Source: Rahnella ecdela (GTDB lineage: Bacteria; Pseudomonadota; Gammaproteobacteria; Enterobacterales; Enterobacteriaceae). From it: 64,000 nt of DNA. A program made the translations under genes and the position numbers. Numbering within the stretch: the stretch's first letter is position 1; every line of letters starts with the position of its first letter. Under the pieces are notes generated by a model. The model saw only the letters and a program-made list of their open reading frames with translations. It was not told where the DNA came from and made no database searches. The stretch lies in NCBI RefSeq assembly GCF_019049625.1, contig NZ_JAFMOY010000120.1:1-64000 (forward strand), given 5' to 3'. This document shows positions 46,753 to 55,080 of the stretch, piece by piece.

Positions 46753-46763
46753 ATAAGGACTGA

Positions 46764-46813
46764 ACATTTTGTGCGGTTATGTACCAGTTGATCCGTTTGT
46801 ATTAACAAAATGT
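46764..46813 (+). repeat. 9-bp inverted repeat in the small transcript region
   Basis: ACATTTTGT (46764-46772) and ACAAAATGT (46805-46813) are perfect inverted copies 32 bp apart. They could form a long-range stem in a plus-strand RNA between the small ORF and the terminator. Confidence 0.35.
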
Positions 46814-46829
46814 GATGAAGTTAACAAAA

Positions 46830-46853
46830 AAAGCCTCCCCGGCGGGAGGCTTT
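46830..46853 (-). terminator. Terminator after the serine hydrolase gene
   Basis: The 10-bp perfect stem (46830-46839 with 46844-46853) has loop CGGC and a run of A's on its left, giving a U-tract on the minus transcript. It lies 18 bp past the stop codon of the hydrolase gene. It might also end a plus-strand transcript, but only three T's follow there. Confidence 0.85.
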
Positions 46854-46871
46854 GCTGTAAACCGTTTGGGA

Positions 46872-48419
46872 TTAGTGTCCCGGCTGCCAACTGCTCCGAC
46901 ATTCTTCGCGGCGGAAGCTCAGTACGCGGCTGCGGTTTGAAACGAGTTTGACGTTGTAGCCCTGGAAATAAAGACAGAAGGTTTTCTTCCACGGCCCGTC
47001 GGGTAATTCCACCAGCAGGCGTCCTGCACCCAGCGAAGTCAACTGTCCGCTGGCACGCTGTGTTCCCACACCAATCCGCAGTTTGTCACCGTCGATATCA
47101 AATGCCGCTTTTGACTCCGGATGATACCAGCGCCCCTGAACCATTTTCAGACAATCATTGGGCTCAACCGGCCTGAAATAACGCGGTGCATGGCCAATTT
47201 CTCCTTCAATGGCCTGACCATTCCAGCGTAAACGCATGGGCATATGCGCCGAAAGCGTAATGGCTTCGCCAGCGTCTTCACCCTCATACAAATTATCAGC
47301 GGAACCCAGATAGCTGGCGGTACCCTTGCTGACTTTCAGCCAGTAAGGGTCGGCGATGCTGGAATACAGTCCGTCAGGTAATGCGTTGCTGCGGGCGGGA
47401 AGGGGGGATGCCAGCAGGGCGGACATCACTTCCAGCGCATGTGTATACGCAGTGGTGTCTTCACGGTTGGAAACCAGCGCGATCCCGGCGTCCAGTTCCG
47501 GGTGCAGCAGGAAATAGGTTTTGTATCCTGCATGGGAACCGCCGTGCCCGTAGATCGTATGTTCACCGAGTTGCGACGAAGTGGTTCCCAGCCCGTAGGC
47601 AAAAGGGATATTGCCATTAAGATGGCGCTGCGCGGTCAGCGTTTTCAGCACGCCCGCGCCCGGTCCGCTGTCTGCCAGCAGGTTTTGCAGCCAGATGGAA
47701 AGCGAACGCACGCTGCCGGTCAGACTGCCGGAAGCTGAAAGATGCAAACCGGCGGCCGCTGTTTTCCAGCCGGTAGTGTCCTGCCAGTAACCTGGGATCA
47801 AGTCAGAAACAATATCAAACCAGGTTTCCGGTACGCGGAAGGCAATATCCAGCGGATGCGCGATGTGTTTTTGCAGCAGGTCTTCAAACAAAATGCCTTT
47901 TCGCCTGAGGATTTCTTCCACCAACCGGTAACCGGTATTGCTGTATGAAATCTCCGTACCTGCGGGAAAGTTCAGGGCGCCATCCTGCGCCAGAAATTCC
48001 ATAATCGCGTCAGCATCGCTGACGTTATAAACCGAAATTCCCAGCAGGGAGAGCGTTTCGCGAACGTCCGGTAAACCGCCAGTCATGTCCAGTGCCTGAC
48101 CGATGGTCACCTCTGACATCGGCGGCTTCAGGTCAGGTAAATGCTGGCCCAGGCGGTCATCTGTTGAGAGTCCGGCATCACTTTTCAGTAAGGCCAGCGC
48201 CGCGAATATATGCTTGGTGACGGAGGCGTAACGCACCACGGAATCAATGCTAAACGGCTCAGAAGTGGTCAGATTAGCCATACCGCCGGTGGCGAAACCG
48301 CGGAGTGTTTTGCTGTCGAACAGAGTGATTGCCCCGCCGGGCTCGCCGGGTTTATCCCAGTTTTTAGTGATGCGTTTTGCGGTCGCCTCAGCGGCTTGCC
48401 ACTGTAAATCAGAGGTCAT
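46872..48419 (-). CDS. Serine beta-lactamase-like hydrolase (S12 family, D-aminopeptidase-like)
   Basis: This 515-residue protein is a penicillin-binding-fold hydrolase. The catalytic SxxK is SVTK in YASVTKHIF (near residue 92), the YxN is YSN in ISYSNTGYRL, and HGG in HGGSHAGY takes the KTG place. The C-terminal 180 residues form beta domains as in D-aminopeptidase of Ochrobactrum. No signal peptide is seen, so it is probably cytosolic. I choose the ATG at 48419, which has GGAG upstream; the in-frame GTG further on is less likely. It is the last gene of a peptide-transporter operon and could hydrolyse imported peptides or D-amino acid amides. The substrate is not proven. Confidence 0.8.
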   Translation of the reverse strand: MTSDLQWQAAEATAKRITKNWDKPGEPGGAITLFDSKTLRGFATGGMANLTTSEPFSIDSVVRYASVTKHIFAALALLKSDAGLSTDDRLGQHLPDLKPPMSEVTIGQALDMTGGLPDVRETLSLLGISVYNVSDADAIMEFLAQDGALNFPAGTEISYSNTGYRLVEEILRRKGILFEDLLQKHIAHPLDIAFRVPETWFDIVSDLIPGYWQDTTGWKTAAAGLHLSASGSLTGSVRSLSIWLQNLLADSGPGAGVLKTLTAQRHLNGNIPFAYGLGTTSSQLGEHTIYGHGGSHAGYKTYFLLHPELDAGIALVSNREDTTAYTHALEVMSALLASPLPARSNALPDGLYSSIADPYWLKVSKGTASYLGSADNLYEGEDAGEAITLSAHMPMRLRWNGQAIEGEIGHAPRYFRPVEPNDCLKMVQGRWYHPESKAAFDIDGDKLRIGVGTQRASGQLTSLGAGRLLVELPDGPWKKTFCLYFQGYNVKLVSNRSRVLSFRREECRSSWQPGH

Positions 48420-48505
48420 GAGAATCTCCACAGACTGTCTATCAGTGAATAAGAGGGCAGCCCAGACTGCCCGTGAGACCGGAATAATGTCCGTTTGTGC
48501 AACGG

Positions 48506-49291
48506 TTATTCGGGCTCCTCTAAACTGAGACTTAACGATCGTAATTCTGCTGTATGCGGATGGGTGACGTTGCCCGTCCGTAAATCGTCTGCGCTCAGAA
48601 GCTCGACCATTTCACCACCAATCATCACGCCAATGCTGGTGCAAAGATGCGTTACTACGGCCAGATTGTGGCTGACGAGAATATAAGTCAGTTTCCGCCG
48701 CTCGCGCAGGTCGCTCAGCAGGTTGAGGATCTCCGCCTGCACCGAAACATCCAGCGCCGAAGTCGGTTCATCCAGCAGTAAAATTTCCGGTTCCGAAATC
48801 ATTGCCCGCGCAATGGCGACTCGCTGACGCTGGCCGCCGGAAAGCTGATGCGGAAAACGAAACCGCACCGCCTGAGGCAGACCAACTTCACTCAGGGCAT
48901 CGGTTATCCGTTTCTCAATATTGAGAAAACCATGAACGATGAGCGGTTCGCTGAGAATGCGGTCAATGGTCTGGCGCGGATGCAGCGAGCCGTAGGGATC
49001 CTGAAATACCATTTGCACGCGGCGGAAGAAGCGTTTCTGACGCACGGCAAGCTGGTCTTCGCCGCCAATCACCATTTCTCCTGACCATGACTGATTGAGT
49101 CCGGCCAGGGCACGTAAAATGGTCGATTTTCCTGAGCCACTTTCACCGACAATCCCGAAGCATTCGCCGGGCGCAACGCTGAAACTCACGCCTTTCACTA
49201 CTTCAGTATCACCAAAAGCAATGCGCAGATTGTTCAGAATAATTTTGCTGTTATCTAAATCCTGACAGATAAGAGGGGATTGATCAGTCAT
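48506..49291 (-). CDS. Peptide ABC transporter ATP-binding protein (DppF-type)
   Basis: The 261-residue ATPase has Walker A GESGSGKST, the signature LSGGQRQRVAIARAM and Walker B ILLLDEPTSALDVS. It is the DppF/OppF type, usually the second of two ATPases. It starts at the ATG at 49291, overlapping the stop codon of the other ATPase gene by 4 bp. It is followed after about 85 bp by the serine-hydrolase gene. With its partner it drives a Dpp-type importer for peptides. Confidence 0.87.
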   Translation of the reverse strand: MTDQSPLICQDLDNSKIILNNLRIAFGDTEVVKGVSFSVAPGECFGIVGESGSGKSTILRALAGLNQSWSGEMVIGGEDQLAVRQKRFFRRVQMVFQDPYGSLHPRQTIDRILSEPLIVHGFLNIEKRITDALSEVGLPQAVRFRFPHQLSGGQRQRVAIARAMISEPEILLLDEPTSALDVSVQAEILNLLSDLRERRKLTYILVSHNLAVVTHLCTSIGVMIGGEMVELLSADDLRTGNVTHPHTAELRSLSLSLEEPE

Positions 49292-50121
49292 GAGGTTTTC
49301 CATGCTTCGTCACGCACCAGAACCGGCAGTCTGTCGCGAGGATGTTTCAGCGACGGCAGACATTCCAGCAGCCCGCGGGTGTAAGGATGTTGCGCTTTCA
49401 GCAGGTCGCCCGCCTGTAAGGTTTCGACAATACGTCCCGCATACATTACGGCCACGCGGTCGCAGAATTTGGATACCAGCGGCAAATCATGGCTTATCAG
49501 GATCAGTCCCATGCCGCGACTGGACACCAAATCATCCAGCAGGCGCAAAATCTCGGCCTGCACGGTGGCATCCAGCGCGCTGGTCGGTTCATCGGCAATC
49601 ATCAGTTCCGGGTCGGGTGCCAGCATCATGGCGATCATCACGCGCTGTCCCATACCGCCGGAAACTTCATGAGCGTAACGCTCAGCGACTTTATGCGGGT
49701 CGCGGATACGCACCTGATCCAGCAGTTCTATGGCGGCGTTCATCGCCTGCTTTTTCGACCCGCCTTTATGCGTCTGCCACGCTTCCGCCACCTGTTTACC
49801 AACCGGCATTACCGGATTTAGTGAGTATTTCGGATCCTGCAAAATGAAGCCGACGCGTTTACCGCGGATCTGGCGCATCTGTTTTTCACTGGCATTGCGC
49901 AGGTCGATACCGTCGAAAGACAGTGTTTCGGCGCGGCATTTTGCGCTCGATGGCAGCAGGTTCATCAGACAACGCGCGGTCAGCGATTTTCCCGAGCCGC
50001 TTTCGCCGACAATCCCAAATTTTTCTTTGCCCAGAGACAGCGATACGCCGCGAACCGCGTCGAAACTGCCGCTGTTGGTCTGGAACGTAATATGCAGATC
50101 TTTGATATCAACCAGCATCAT
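49288..50121 (-). CDS. Peptide ABC transporter ATP-binding protein (DppD-type)
   Basis: The 277-residue ATPase has Walker A GESGSGKSLT, the signature VSGGMGQRVMIAMML and Walker B ELMIADEPTSALDA, and a C-terminal oligopeptide-type extension shorter than in DppD. The start codon at 50121 overlaps the permease stop; GGAG lies just upstream. An ATG three bases further on is an alternative. All genes of this operon overlap by 4 bp, which ensures even synthesis of the subunits. Confidence 0.87.
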   Translation of the reverse strand: MMLVDIKDLHITFQTNSGSFDAVRGVSLSLGKEKFGIVGESGSGKSLTARCLMNLLPSSAKCRAETLSFDGIDLRNASEKQMRQIRGKRVGFILQDPKYSLNPVMPVGKQVAEAWQTHKGGSKKQAMNAAIELLDQVRIRDPHKVAERYAHEVSGGMGQRVMIAMMLAPDPELMIADEPTSALDATVQAEILRLLDDLVSSRGMGLILISHDLPLVSKFCDRVAVMYAGRIVETLQAGDLLKAQHPYTRGLLECLPSLKHPRDRLPVLVRDEAWKTS

Positions 50122-51044
50122 TTCTCCTTAGGATCGAGGACGTCGCGCAGGCCGTCGCCGAGGAAGTTGAACGCCAGTGACGTGACGAAAATCGCAATGG
50201 CCGGGATCAGCGGCACCCACCATTCGCTGAACAGGAAACGGCGCGCGGTGGCAATCATTGCCCCCCATTCCGGTGACGGCGGCTGTGCGCCCATCCCCAG
50301 AAAACCGAGGCTGGCGGCGGTGATAATGATCGAGCTCATATCCAGCGTGATACGTACCACCAGACTGGGCACGCACAGCGGCATGATATGGCGCAGCACA
50401 ATACGCGCCGGTGTCGCGCCGGTCAGACGGCAGGCGGCAATATAATCCGTGCCGCGTACCTGCATGGTTTCGGCGCGGGCGAGACGGGCATACGGAGGCC
50501 ATGCGGTGAGCGCGATCGCCAGAATGGCACTTTCGATGCCGGGTTTGAGCGCAGCCACAAAGGCCAGAGCCAGGATCAGACGCGGGAACGCCAGGAAGAT
50601 ATCGGTAATGCGCATCAGAATGCGGTCAAGCAATCCGCCCGCGTAACCGGCCACGCAGCCAATCAGCAGGCCGAGCGGGGCGACAATCGCCACCACGATA
50701 ATCACCATTCCGAGCGTGATACGTCCACCGTAAAGAATACGGCTCAGGGTGTCGCGTCCCAGCTCATCGGTGCCCAGCCAGTGCAGGGACGACGGTTTTT
50801 CCAGCCGGTGCGCCAGATCCTGCGCGCCGGGGTCATAACTGGTCAGCCACGGCGCACAGACCGAAATCAGCAATACGATAAGTACGGTGAAAAGACCGGT
50901 GACGGCCAGCGGATTTTTGCGCAGACCAAGCCAGATGCGGTAACGACGTCCCCAGACGGCTTGTGTCCGGGTATGCGGAGTATCCGCCAGCAGCCAGGCG
51001 CGGCTGCCCGCACGGGGTTGAGATGTATCCGGTAGAGTGCTCAT
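50118..51044 (-). CDS. Peptide ABC transporter permease (DppC-type)
   Basis: The 308-residue membrane protein has an N-terminal cytoplasmic segment, a first helix around residues 45-65 and then the five-helix permease core with the EAA-type loop ACRLTGATPARIVLRHIMP. The region TSYDPGAQDLAHRLEKPSSLHWLGTDELGRD is the standard DppC/OppC periplasmic portion. It pairs with the DppB-type gene upstream, which it overlaps by 4 bp. Confidence 0.87.
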   Translation of the reverse strand: MSTLPDTSQPRAGSRAWLLADTPHTRTQAVWGRRYRIWLGLRKNPLAVTGLFTVLIVLLISVCAPWLTSYDPGAQDLAHRLEKPSSLHWLGTDELGRDTLSRILYGGRITLGMVIIVVAIVAPLGLLIGCVAGYAGGLLDRILMRITDIFLAFPRLILALAFVAALKPGIESAILAIALTAWPPYARLARAETMQVRGTDYIAACRLTGATPARIVLRHIMPLCVPSLVVRITLDMSSIIITAASLGFLGMGAQPPSPEWGAMIATARRFLFSEWWVPLIPAIAIFVTSLAFNFLGDGLRDVLDPKEK

Positions 51045-52054
51045 TTTACGCGGGGATCCAATAGTCGGTAGAGAAGGTCGGCCAGCAGGTTGAGCAGCAC
51101 GTAAATCGCGCCGATCAGCAGTGTGGAGCCGATCACCGGGTTCATATCCGCATTCATCAGCGAGACAGTGAGGTATTGCCCGAGGCCCGGCCAGGAGAAG
51201 ACGTTTTCAGTGACCACTGCACCTTCCAGCAAACCGGCATACGTCAGCGCAAGTACCGTAATCAGCTGCACGCCGACGGTCGGGAAAGCGTGTTTCCAGA
51301 TAACGCGTTGCGCAGAAAGCCCCTTGGCGCGGGCGGTAATTACATATTCGCCGCCGAGTGCATTGAGCATAAAAGTACGGGTCATGCGGGTGATGTAAGC
51401 CATGCTGAAATACGCGAGGATCAGCACCGGTTGCGCCATATGCGCGAGAGCATCCCAAAATGCGCCCATGTCACCGGCCAGCAGAGAATCGACGGTAAGC
51501 AAACCGGTCACCTGGGGGATCATGTCCTGATAAATGATGTCCTGACGTCCCGGCCCCGGCGCGATACCCAGCGCGGAGTAGAAAATCAGCAGGCTGAGCA
51601 GCGCCAGCACGAACACCGGCAGCGAGTGACCCGCCAGACACACCACGCGGATGGTCTGGTCAATCCAGCTGCCCTGACGCGTTGCTGCCCACACGCCCAG
51701 CGGAATGCCGACAATGGCCGCAATAATGATGGCCGCTGTCGCCAGTTCCAGCGTGGCCGGGAAAAAGCGCGCGATATCGGTGGTGACCAGATTGGAGGTC
51801 AGGGCGGAACGGCCTAAATCACCGTGAAACACCTGACTGAGATAATGGAAGAACTGCATCCAGAGGGGCTGGTCCAGCCCCATTTCATGACGAACCCGTT
51901 CGACGACTGCCTGCGGGGCGTTATCGCCAACCGCAGCCAGAACCGGGTCTGTCGGCATCACGCGACCGATGAAAAAAGTCACTACCGACAGACCAAACAA
52001 AGTAAGACAAACGCTGATGCAGGTACTCAGAAATCCTTTGAGTCTCTTGCTCAC
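51041..52054 (-). CDS. Peptide ABC transporter permease (DppB-type)
   Basis: This 337-residue membrane protein has the N-terminal helix, the MGLDQPLWMQFFHYLSQVFHGDLG periplasmic pattern (in part) and the loop ARAKGLSAQRVIWKHAF that contacts the ATPase. It is the usual first permease of Dpp/Opp-type importers. Four-base overlaps on both sides link it with the binding-protein and the second permease gene. Confidence 0.87.
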   Translation of the reverse strand: MSKRLKGFLSTCISVCLTLFGLSVVTFFIGRVMPTDPVLAAVGDNAPQAVVERVRHEMGLDQPLWMQFFHYLSQVFHGDLGRSALTSNLVTTDIARFFPATLELATAAIIIAAIVGIPLGVWAATRQGSWIDQTIRVVCLAGHSLPVFVLALLSLLIFYSALGIAPGPGRQDIIYQDMIPQVTGLLTVDSLLAGDMGAFWDALAHMAQPVLILAYFSMAYITRMTRTFMLNALGGEYVITARAKGLSAQRVIWKHAFPTVGVQLITVLALTYAGLLEGAVVTENVFSWPGLGQYLTVSLMNADMNPVIGSTLLIGAIYVLLNLLADLLYRLLDPRVK

Positions 52055-53646
52055 GCTTTAACAACCTTCTCGTATGGGCTGGTGCTCATTACTGTTAATA
52101 CCACGCCGGAAATGACGTTACGGCAGGCGGCGGTCATGGTGGGCTGCAACATGATGGCAAACGGACTGTTTTCCATATGTCTGGTCTGCAGCTCTTCGTA
52201 AAGCTTGATGCGTGTGGCCGGATCAGACTCTTTCAGCGCTTTGGTGCTGAGATCTGATATCTCTTTATCCTGCCAGCTGCAACGCCACGCCAGGGTGCGG
52301 CTTTTCGCTTTATCGGTGTTATCCGGATTGCTGCAAAAGGCTTCGGCGTTAGAGTTAGGGTCAAAGTAATCTGCGCCCCATTGGGTCATGGCCAGTTGCT
52401 GCTGACGTGCGCGCATTTTTGTCAGCACCTGACGGCTTTCGGCTGCCAGCAGGGTGACTTTAATCCCGACTTCAGCAAGGTTCGCTTGTAATGCCTGCAC
52501 GATATCGGAAGAAGGCGAGGCGGAATAGTGATCCAGCGTGATTTCAAAACCGTTAGGGAAACCGGCTTCGGCCAGCAGCGATTTGGCTTTTGCCACATCA
52601 CGTTTGTACATGATGGTATTTACCGCCGCCGGGAAACCTTCCGGCAGGAAGCTCTGATGAATTTTGTGAGTCAGCGGCACGATATGCTGCTGGATATTTT
52701 CGTAATCGATTGCCCATTTGATCGCCTGCCAGACCTGCGGTTTGGCAAGATTCGGGTGCGCGGTGTTGGCAGAAAGCATAAAGGTGCCGGCAATCCCTTT
52801 CTGTACCAGCGTGAAGTTTTTGTCCTTCATCAGCGGACGCAGCTGTTCGGTGGTCAGGTTACGCGCGATATCAATATCGCCTTTCTGCAACATTAACAGC
52901 TGGGCAGAAGGGTCGATGATATGACGCATGATGATGCGCTGGATTTTGCCCGCGTGCGGGTTGTTTTTGTTGCTTTCCAGAATCACAGATTCACTGACTT
53001 TCCAGTCACGCAGTTTGAAGGCACCGGAACCCGCGCTGTTTTTCTTCAGCCACGCATTACCCAGGTCATCACCCGCCTGATTGGCCAGACAGGCAGATTT
53101 CTGCACGATGCTGCCGACGTTAGCCGTCAGGCAATACAGCAGGAAGGATTCAGATGCCGGTTCAGTGGTCTTAATCACCAGCGTTTCGGCGTCAGGTGCT
53201 GTGATCAGGCCGTCGACGTTATCTTTGGTATAGCCGAACTGGTTGATGATGTACGCCGGGCTCTTGTCGAGTTTCACCACGCGTTGCAGAGAAAACGCGG
53301 CGTCTTCGGCGGTGACCGGTTTACCGTCCGCCCATTTAGCTTTCGGATCCAGTTTGAACGTGAAGGTTTTTTTATCGTCGGAAGCGGTCCAAGAAACAGC
53401 CAGATCGCCTTCGATTTCATCAGGGGAGGCCAGTTTTGGTTTCACCAATTGCTGGTACATATTGCCGGTAATTTCACTGCCCACGGACTCGAAACTTTCA
53501 TGCGGATCAAGGCTGGTAATGATATCGAGCTGGATGGCCATCACCAGAATTGACGCTGGCGTGGCGGCAAAGACCGTGTCGAATTTCAGGTAGGACAGAA
53601 CAGGTATTGCGGAGAAACCGGTAACAAATTGACGCCTGGTAACCAT
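52051..53646 (-). CDS. Peptide ABC transporter substrate-binding protein (SBP family 5)
   Basis: The 531-residue protein is a family 5 binding protein (DppA/OppA fold) with NMYQQLVKPKLASPDEIEGDLAVSW in the first part and a helical bundle in the middle. The N-terminus TRRQFVTG resembles a Tat leader, and no lipobox Cys follows, so it is probably a free or loosely tethered periplasmic protein. I start at the ATG at 53646 with GGAG five bases before it; an in-frame ATG at 53658 is possible. It is the first gene of the five-gene transporter operon and its stop overlaps the next start. The ligand is unknown; linkage to a dipeptidase suggests short peptides. Confidence 0.86.
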   Translation of the reverse strand: MVTRRQFVTGFSAIPVLSYLKFDTVFAATPASILVMAIQLDIITSLDPHESFESVGSEITGNMYQQLVKPKLASPDEIEGDLAVSWTASDDKKTFTFKLDPKAKWADGKPVTAEDAAFSLQRVVKLDKSPAYIINQFGYTKDNVDGLITAPDAETLVIKTTEPASESFLLYCLTANVGSIVQKSACLANQAGDDLGNAWLKKNSAGSGAFKLRDWKVSESVILESNKNNPHAGKIQRIIMRHIIDPSAQLLMLQKGDIDIARNLTTEQLRPLMKDKNFTLVQKGIAGTFMLSANTAHPNLAKPQVWQAIKWAIDYENIQQHIVPLTHKIHQSFLPEGFPAAVNTIMYKRDVAKAKSLLAEAGFPNGFEITLDHYSASPSSDIVQALQANLAEVGIKVTLLAAESRQVLTKMRARQQQLAMTQWGADYFDPNSNAEAFCSNPDNTDKAKSRTLAWRCSWQDKEISDLSTKALKESDPATRIKLYEELQTRHMENSPFAIMLQPTMTAACRNVISGVVLTVMSTSPYEKVVKA

Positions 53647-53761
53647 AACCACTCCCATCGTGTTGATATATAAAAGTAAAATTAAAAATCACGTTGGCCA
53701 ACCCTTGACTAAACTCCGGACAACTGGCTTAAATGAAAAACCGTTGCTTTACACACCCGAT

Positions 53762-53838
53762 GCTTCATATCGAAAAAACTAATGTGAAGCGTACTGTGCT
53801 TGTTCTCTCCTGGTGCAATTTCACGTTGTGAGTGCACC
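53762..53838. promoter_or_regulatory. Divergent promoter region with two inverted repeats
   Basis: The 249-bp gap between the binding-protein gene and the dipeptidase gene has two inverted repeats. These are GCTTCA (53762-53767)/TGAAGC (53785-53790) and GGTGCA (53812-53817)/TGCACC (53833-53838); the latter has an inner TCAC/GTGA pair (53821-53824/53828-53831). They are placed so that a shared regulator could control both directions. No regulator gene lies in the cluster. Confidence 0.35.
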
Positions 53839-53895
53839 CTGGCTGAACAATTCTCCGTTGTCTTAGTCATGCTCAATCAAAGGTAGACCTTTTTT

Positions 53896-55008
53896 ATGAA
53901 TAACGTAGCGCACGGAACTGAAGAATTAATGCCGGTTTTTGATGGACATAACGATGTTTTGCTACAACTTTGGAACGAACATCGTCAGGATCCTGCACAG
54001 ACATTCCTTCAGGGACCCGCCAGCGGACAATTAGACCTGCCGCGCTGTCGTGACGCAGGCTTTGCCGGCGGGCTTTTCGCCGCCTGGGTGCCTGCTCCAG
54101 ATGTGGATCTTGCAAATAGCGTGCCTGATCGTACTGTGGACACCCGTTTTCTGCCGGAAGGTACTCAAAAGCATCCTGATTTTTCCCCGACACCTTCTTT
54201 CGATTTTGCACGTGATGTCACATTTGGCATGATGGCGTTCTTACTGAGAATCGAAGAGCAGTCCCAGGGAAAGGTGAAAATCTGTCGTACCGCGCAGGAG
54301 ATCAGACAGTCGATAGATAACCATGCATTAGCTGTGGTTATGCATATCGAAGGGGCGGAAGCGATAGATGAGGATTTATATAATCTTGATGTGCTTTACA
54401 GCATGGGGCTGCGTTCACTCGGTCCGGTATGGAGTCGTCCGAACATCTTCGGCGAAGGCGTTCCGTTCAAATATCAGACATCACCGGACACCGGACCGGG
54501 ACTGACAGATGCGGGTATCCGGCTGATCAAAGCCTGTAACCAGAAACGCATCATGATTGATTTGTCGCATCTGAACGAAAAAGGCTTCTGGCAGGTCGCT
54601 GAACTGAGTGATTCGCCGCTGGTGGCCAGTCATTCCAATGCTTACAGCATTTGTCCGCAGTCGCGTAACCTGACTGACAAACAGCTTGGCGCAATCAAAG
54701 AGAGCAGCGGTTTTGTCGGACTGAACTTTGCGGTGCCATTCCTGCGCGAAGACGGCAAACGCAGCGACGACACCGGCACAGATATCATGGTGCGTCACGT
54801 GGATTATCTGGTTGAACATCTGGGCGAAGACGGCGTGGGCTTCGGTTCAGATTTTGACGGGGCGTCTATGGCACCGTTTTTGAAGGACGTGCGCGGTTTA
54901 CCTGTGCTGGTAGAAGCACTGCGTAAAGCGGGATACGGTCAGGTGCTGCTGGAGAAAATCTGCTACAAAAACTGGATTAATGTTCTGGAAAGAACCTGGG
55001 GCAAATGA
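53896..55008 (+). CDS. Membrane dipeptidase family protein (peptidase M19)
   Basis: The 370-residue zinc peptidase has HND in FDGHNDVL (near residue 18) as metal ligand pair, HIEGAEAI (Glu ligand), VASHSNAYS and the GFGSDFDGAS end motif, all of the M19 renal-dipeptidase family. Such enzymes cleave dipeptides and can accept D-amino acids at the C-terminal side. It has no signal peptide here, so it should act in the cytosol. The gene is divergent from the Dpp-type operon, sharing its promoter region. It likely hydrolyses the imported dipeptides, perhaps D-amino acid-containing ones. Confidence 0.88.
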   Translation: MNNVAHGTEELMPVFDGHNDVLLQLWNEHRQDPAQTFLQGPASGQLDLPRCRDAGFAGGLFAAWVPAPDVDLANSVPDRTVDTRFLPEGTQKHPDFSPTPSFDFARDVTFGMMAFLLRIEEQSQGKVKICRTAQEIRQSIDNHALAVVMHIEGAEAIDEDLYNLDVLYSMGLRSLGPVWSRPNIFGEGVPFKYQTSPDTGPGLTDAGIRLIKACNQKRIMIDLSHLNEKGFWQVAELSDSPLVASHSNAYSICPQSRNLTDKQLGAIKESSGFVGLNFAVPFLREDGKRSDDTGTDIMVRHVDYLVEHLGEDGVGFGSDFDGASMAPFLKDVRGLPVLVEALRKAGYGQVLLEKICYKNWINVLERTWGK

Positions 55009-55039
55009 GCGTCTGAAAGGGCGGTTACCCAAAAGAAAA

Positions 55040-55062
55040 GGCAGCCACATGGGCTGCCCTTT
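55040..55062. terminator. Terminator between dipeptidase gene and ydgH
   Basis: The 7-bp stem GGCAGCC/GGCTGCC has a 5-nt loop, with a short CTTT following on the plus strand and AAAAGAAAA before it (a U-tract for the minus strand). It lies between convergent genes and may work both ways. Confidence 0.7.
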
Positions 55063-55080
55063 GCTGTTTGCGGCTCAGAC

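Larger units (their letters stand above)
46481..46871. other. Intergenic region with palindromes and a 13-codon reading frame
   Basis: This 391-bp region separates the HbpS-like gene from the serine-hydrolase gene, both leftward. It holds a perfect 7-1-7 palindrome (46645-46659), an inverted repeat GTTGC/GCAAC (46678-46692), a short plus-strand frame with a strong ribosome binding site (46711-46752), a 9-bp inverted repeat (46764-46813) and a terminator (46830-46853). No annotated gene type I know fits. The HbpS promoter must lie at its left end. Confidence 0.5.
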
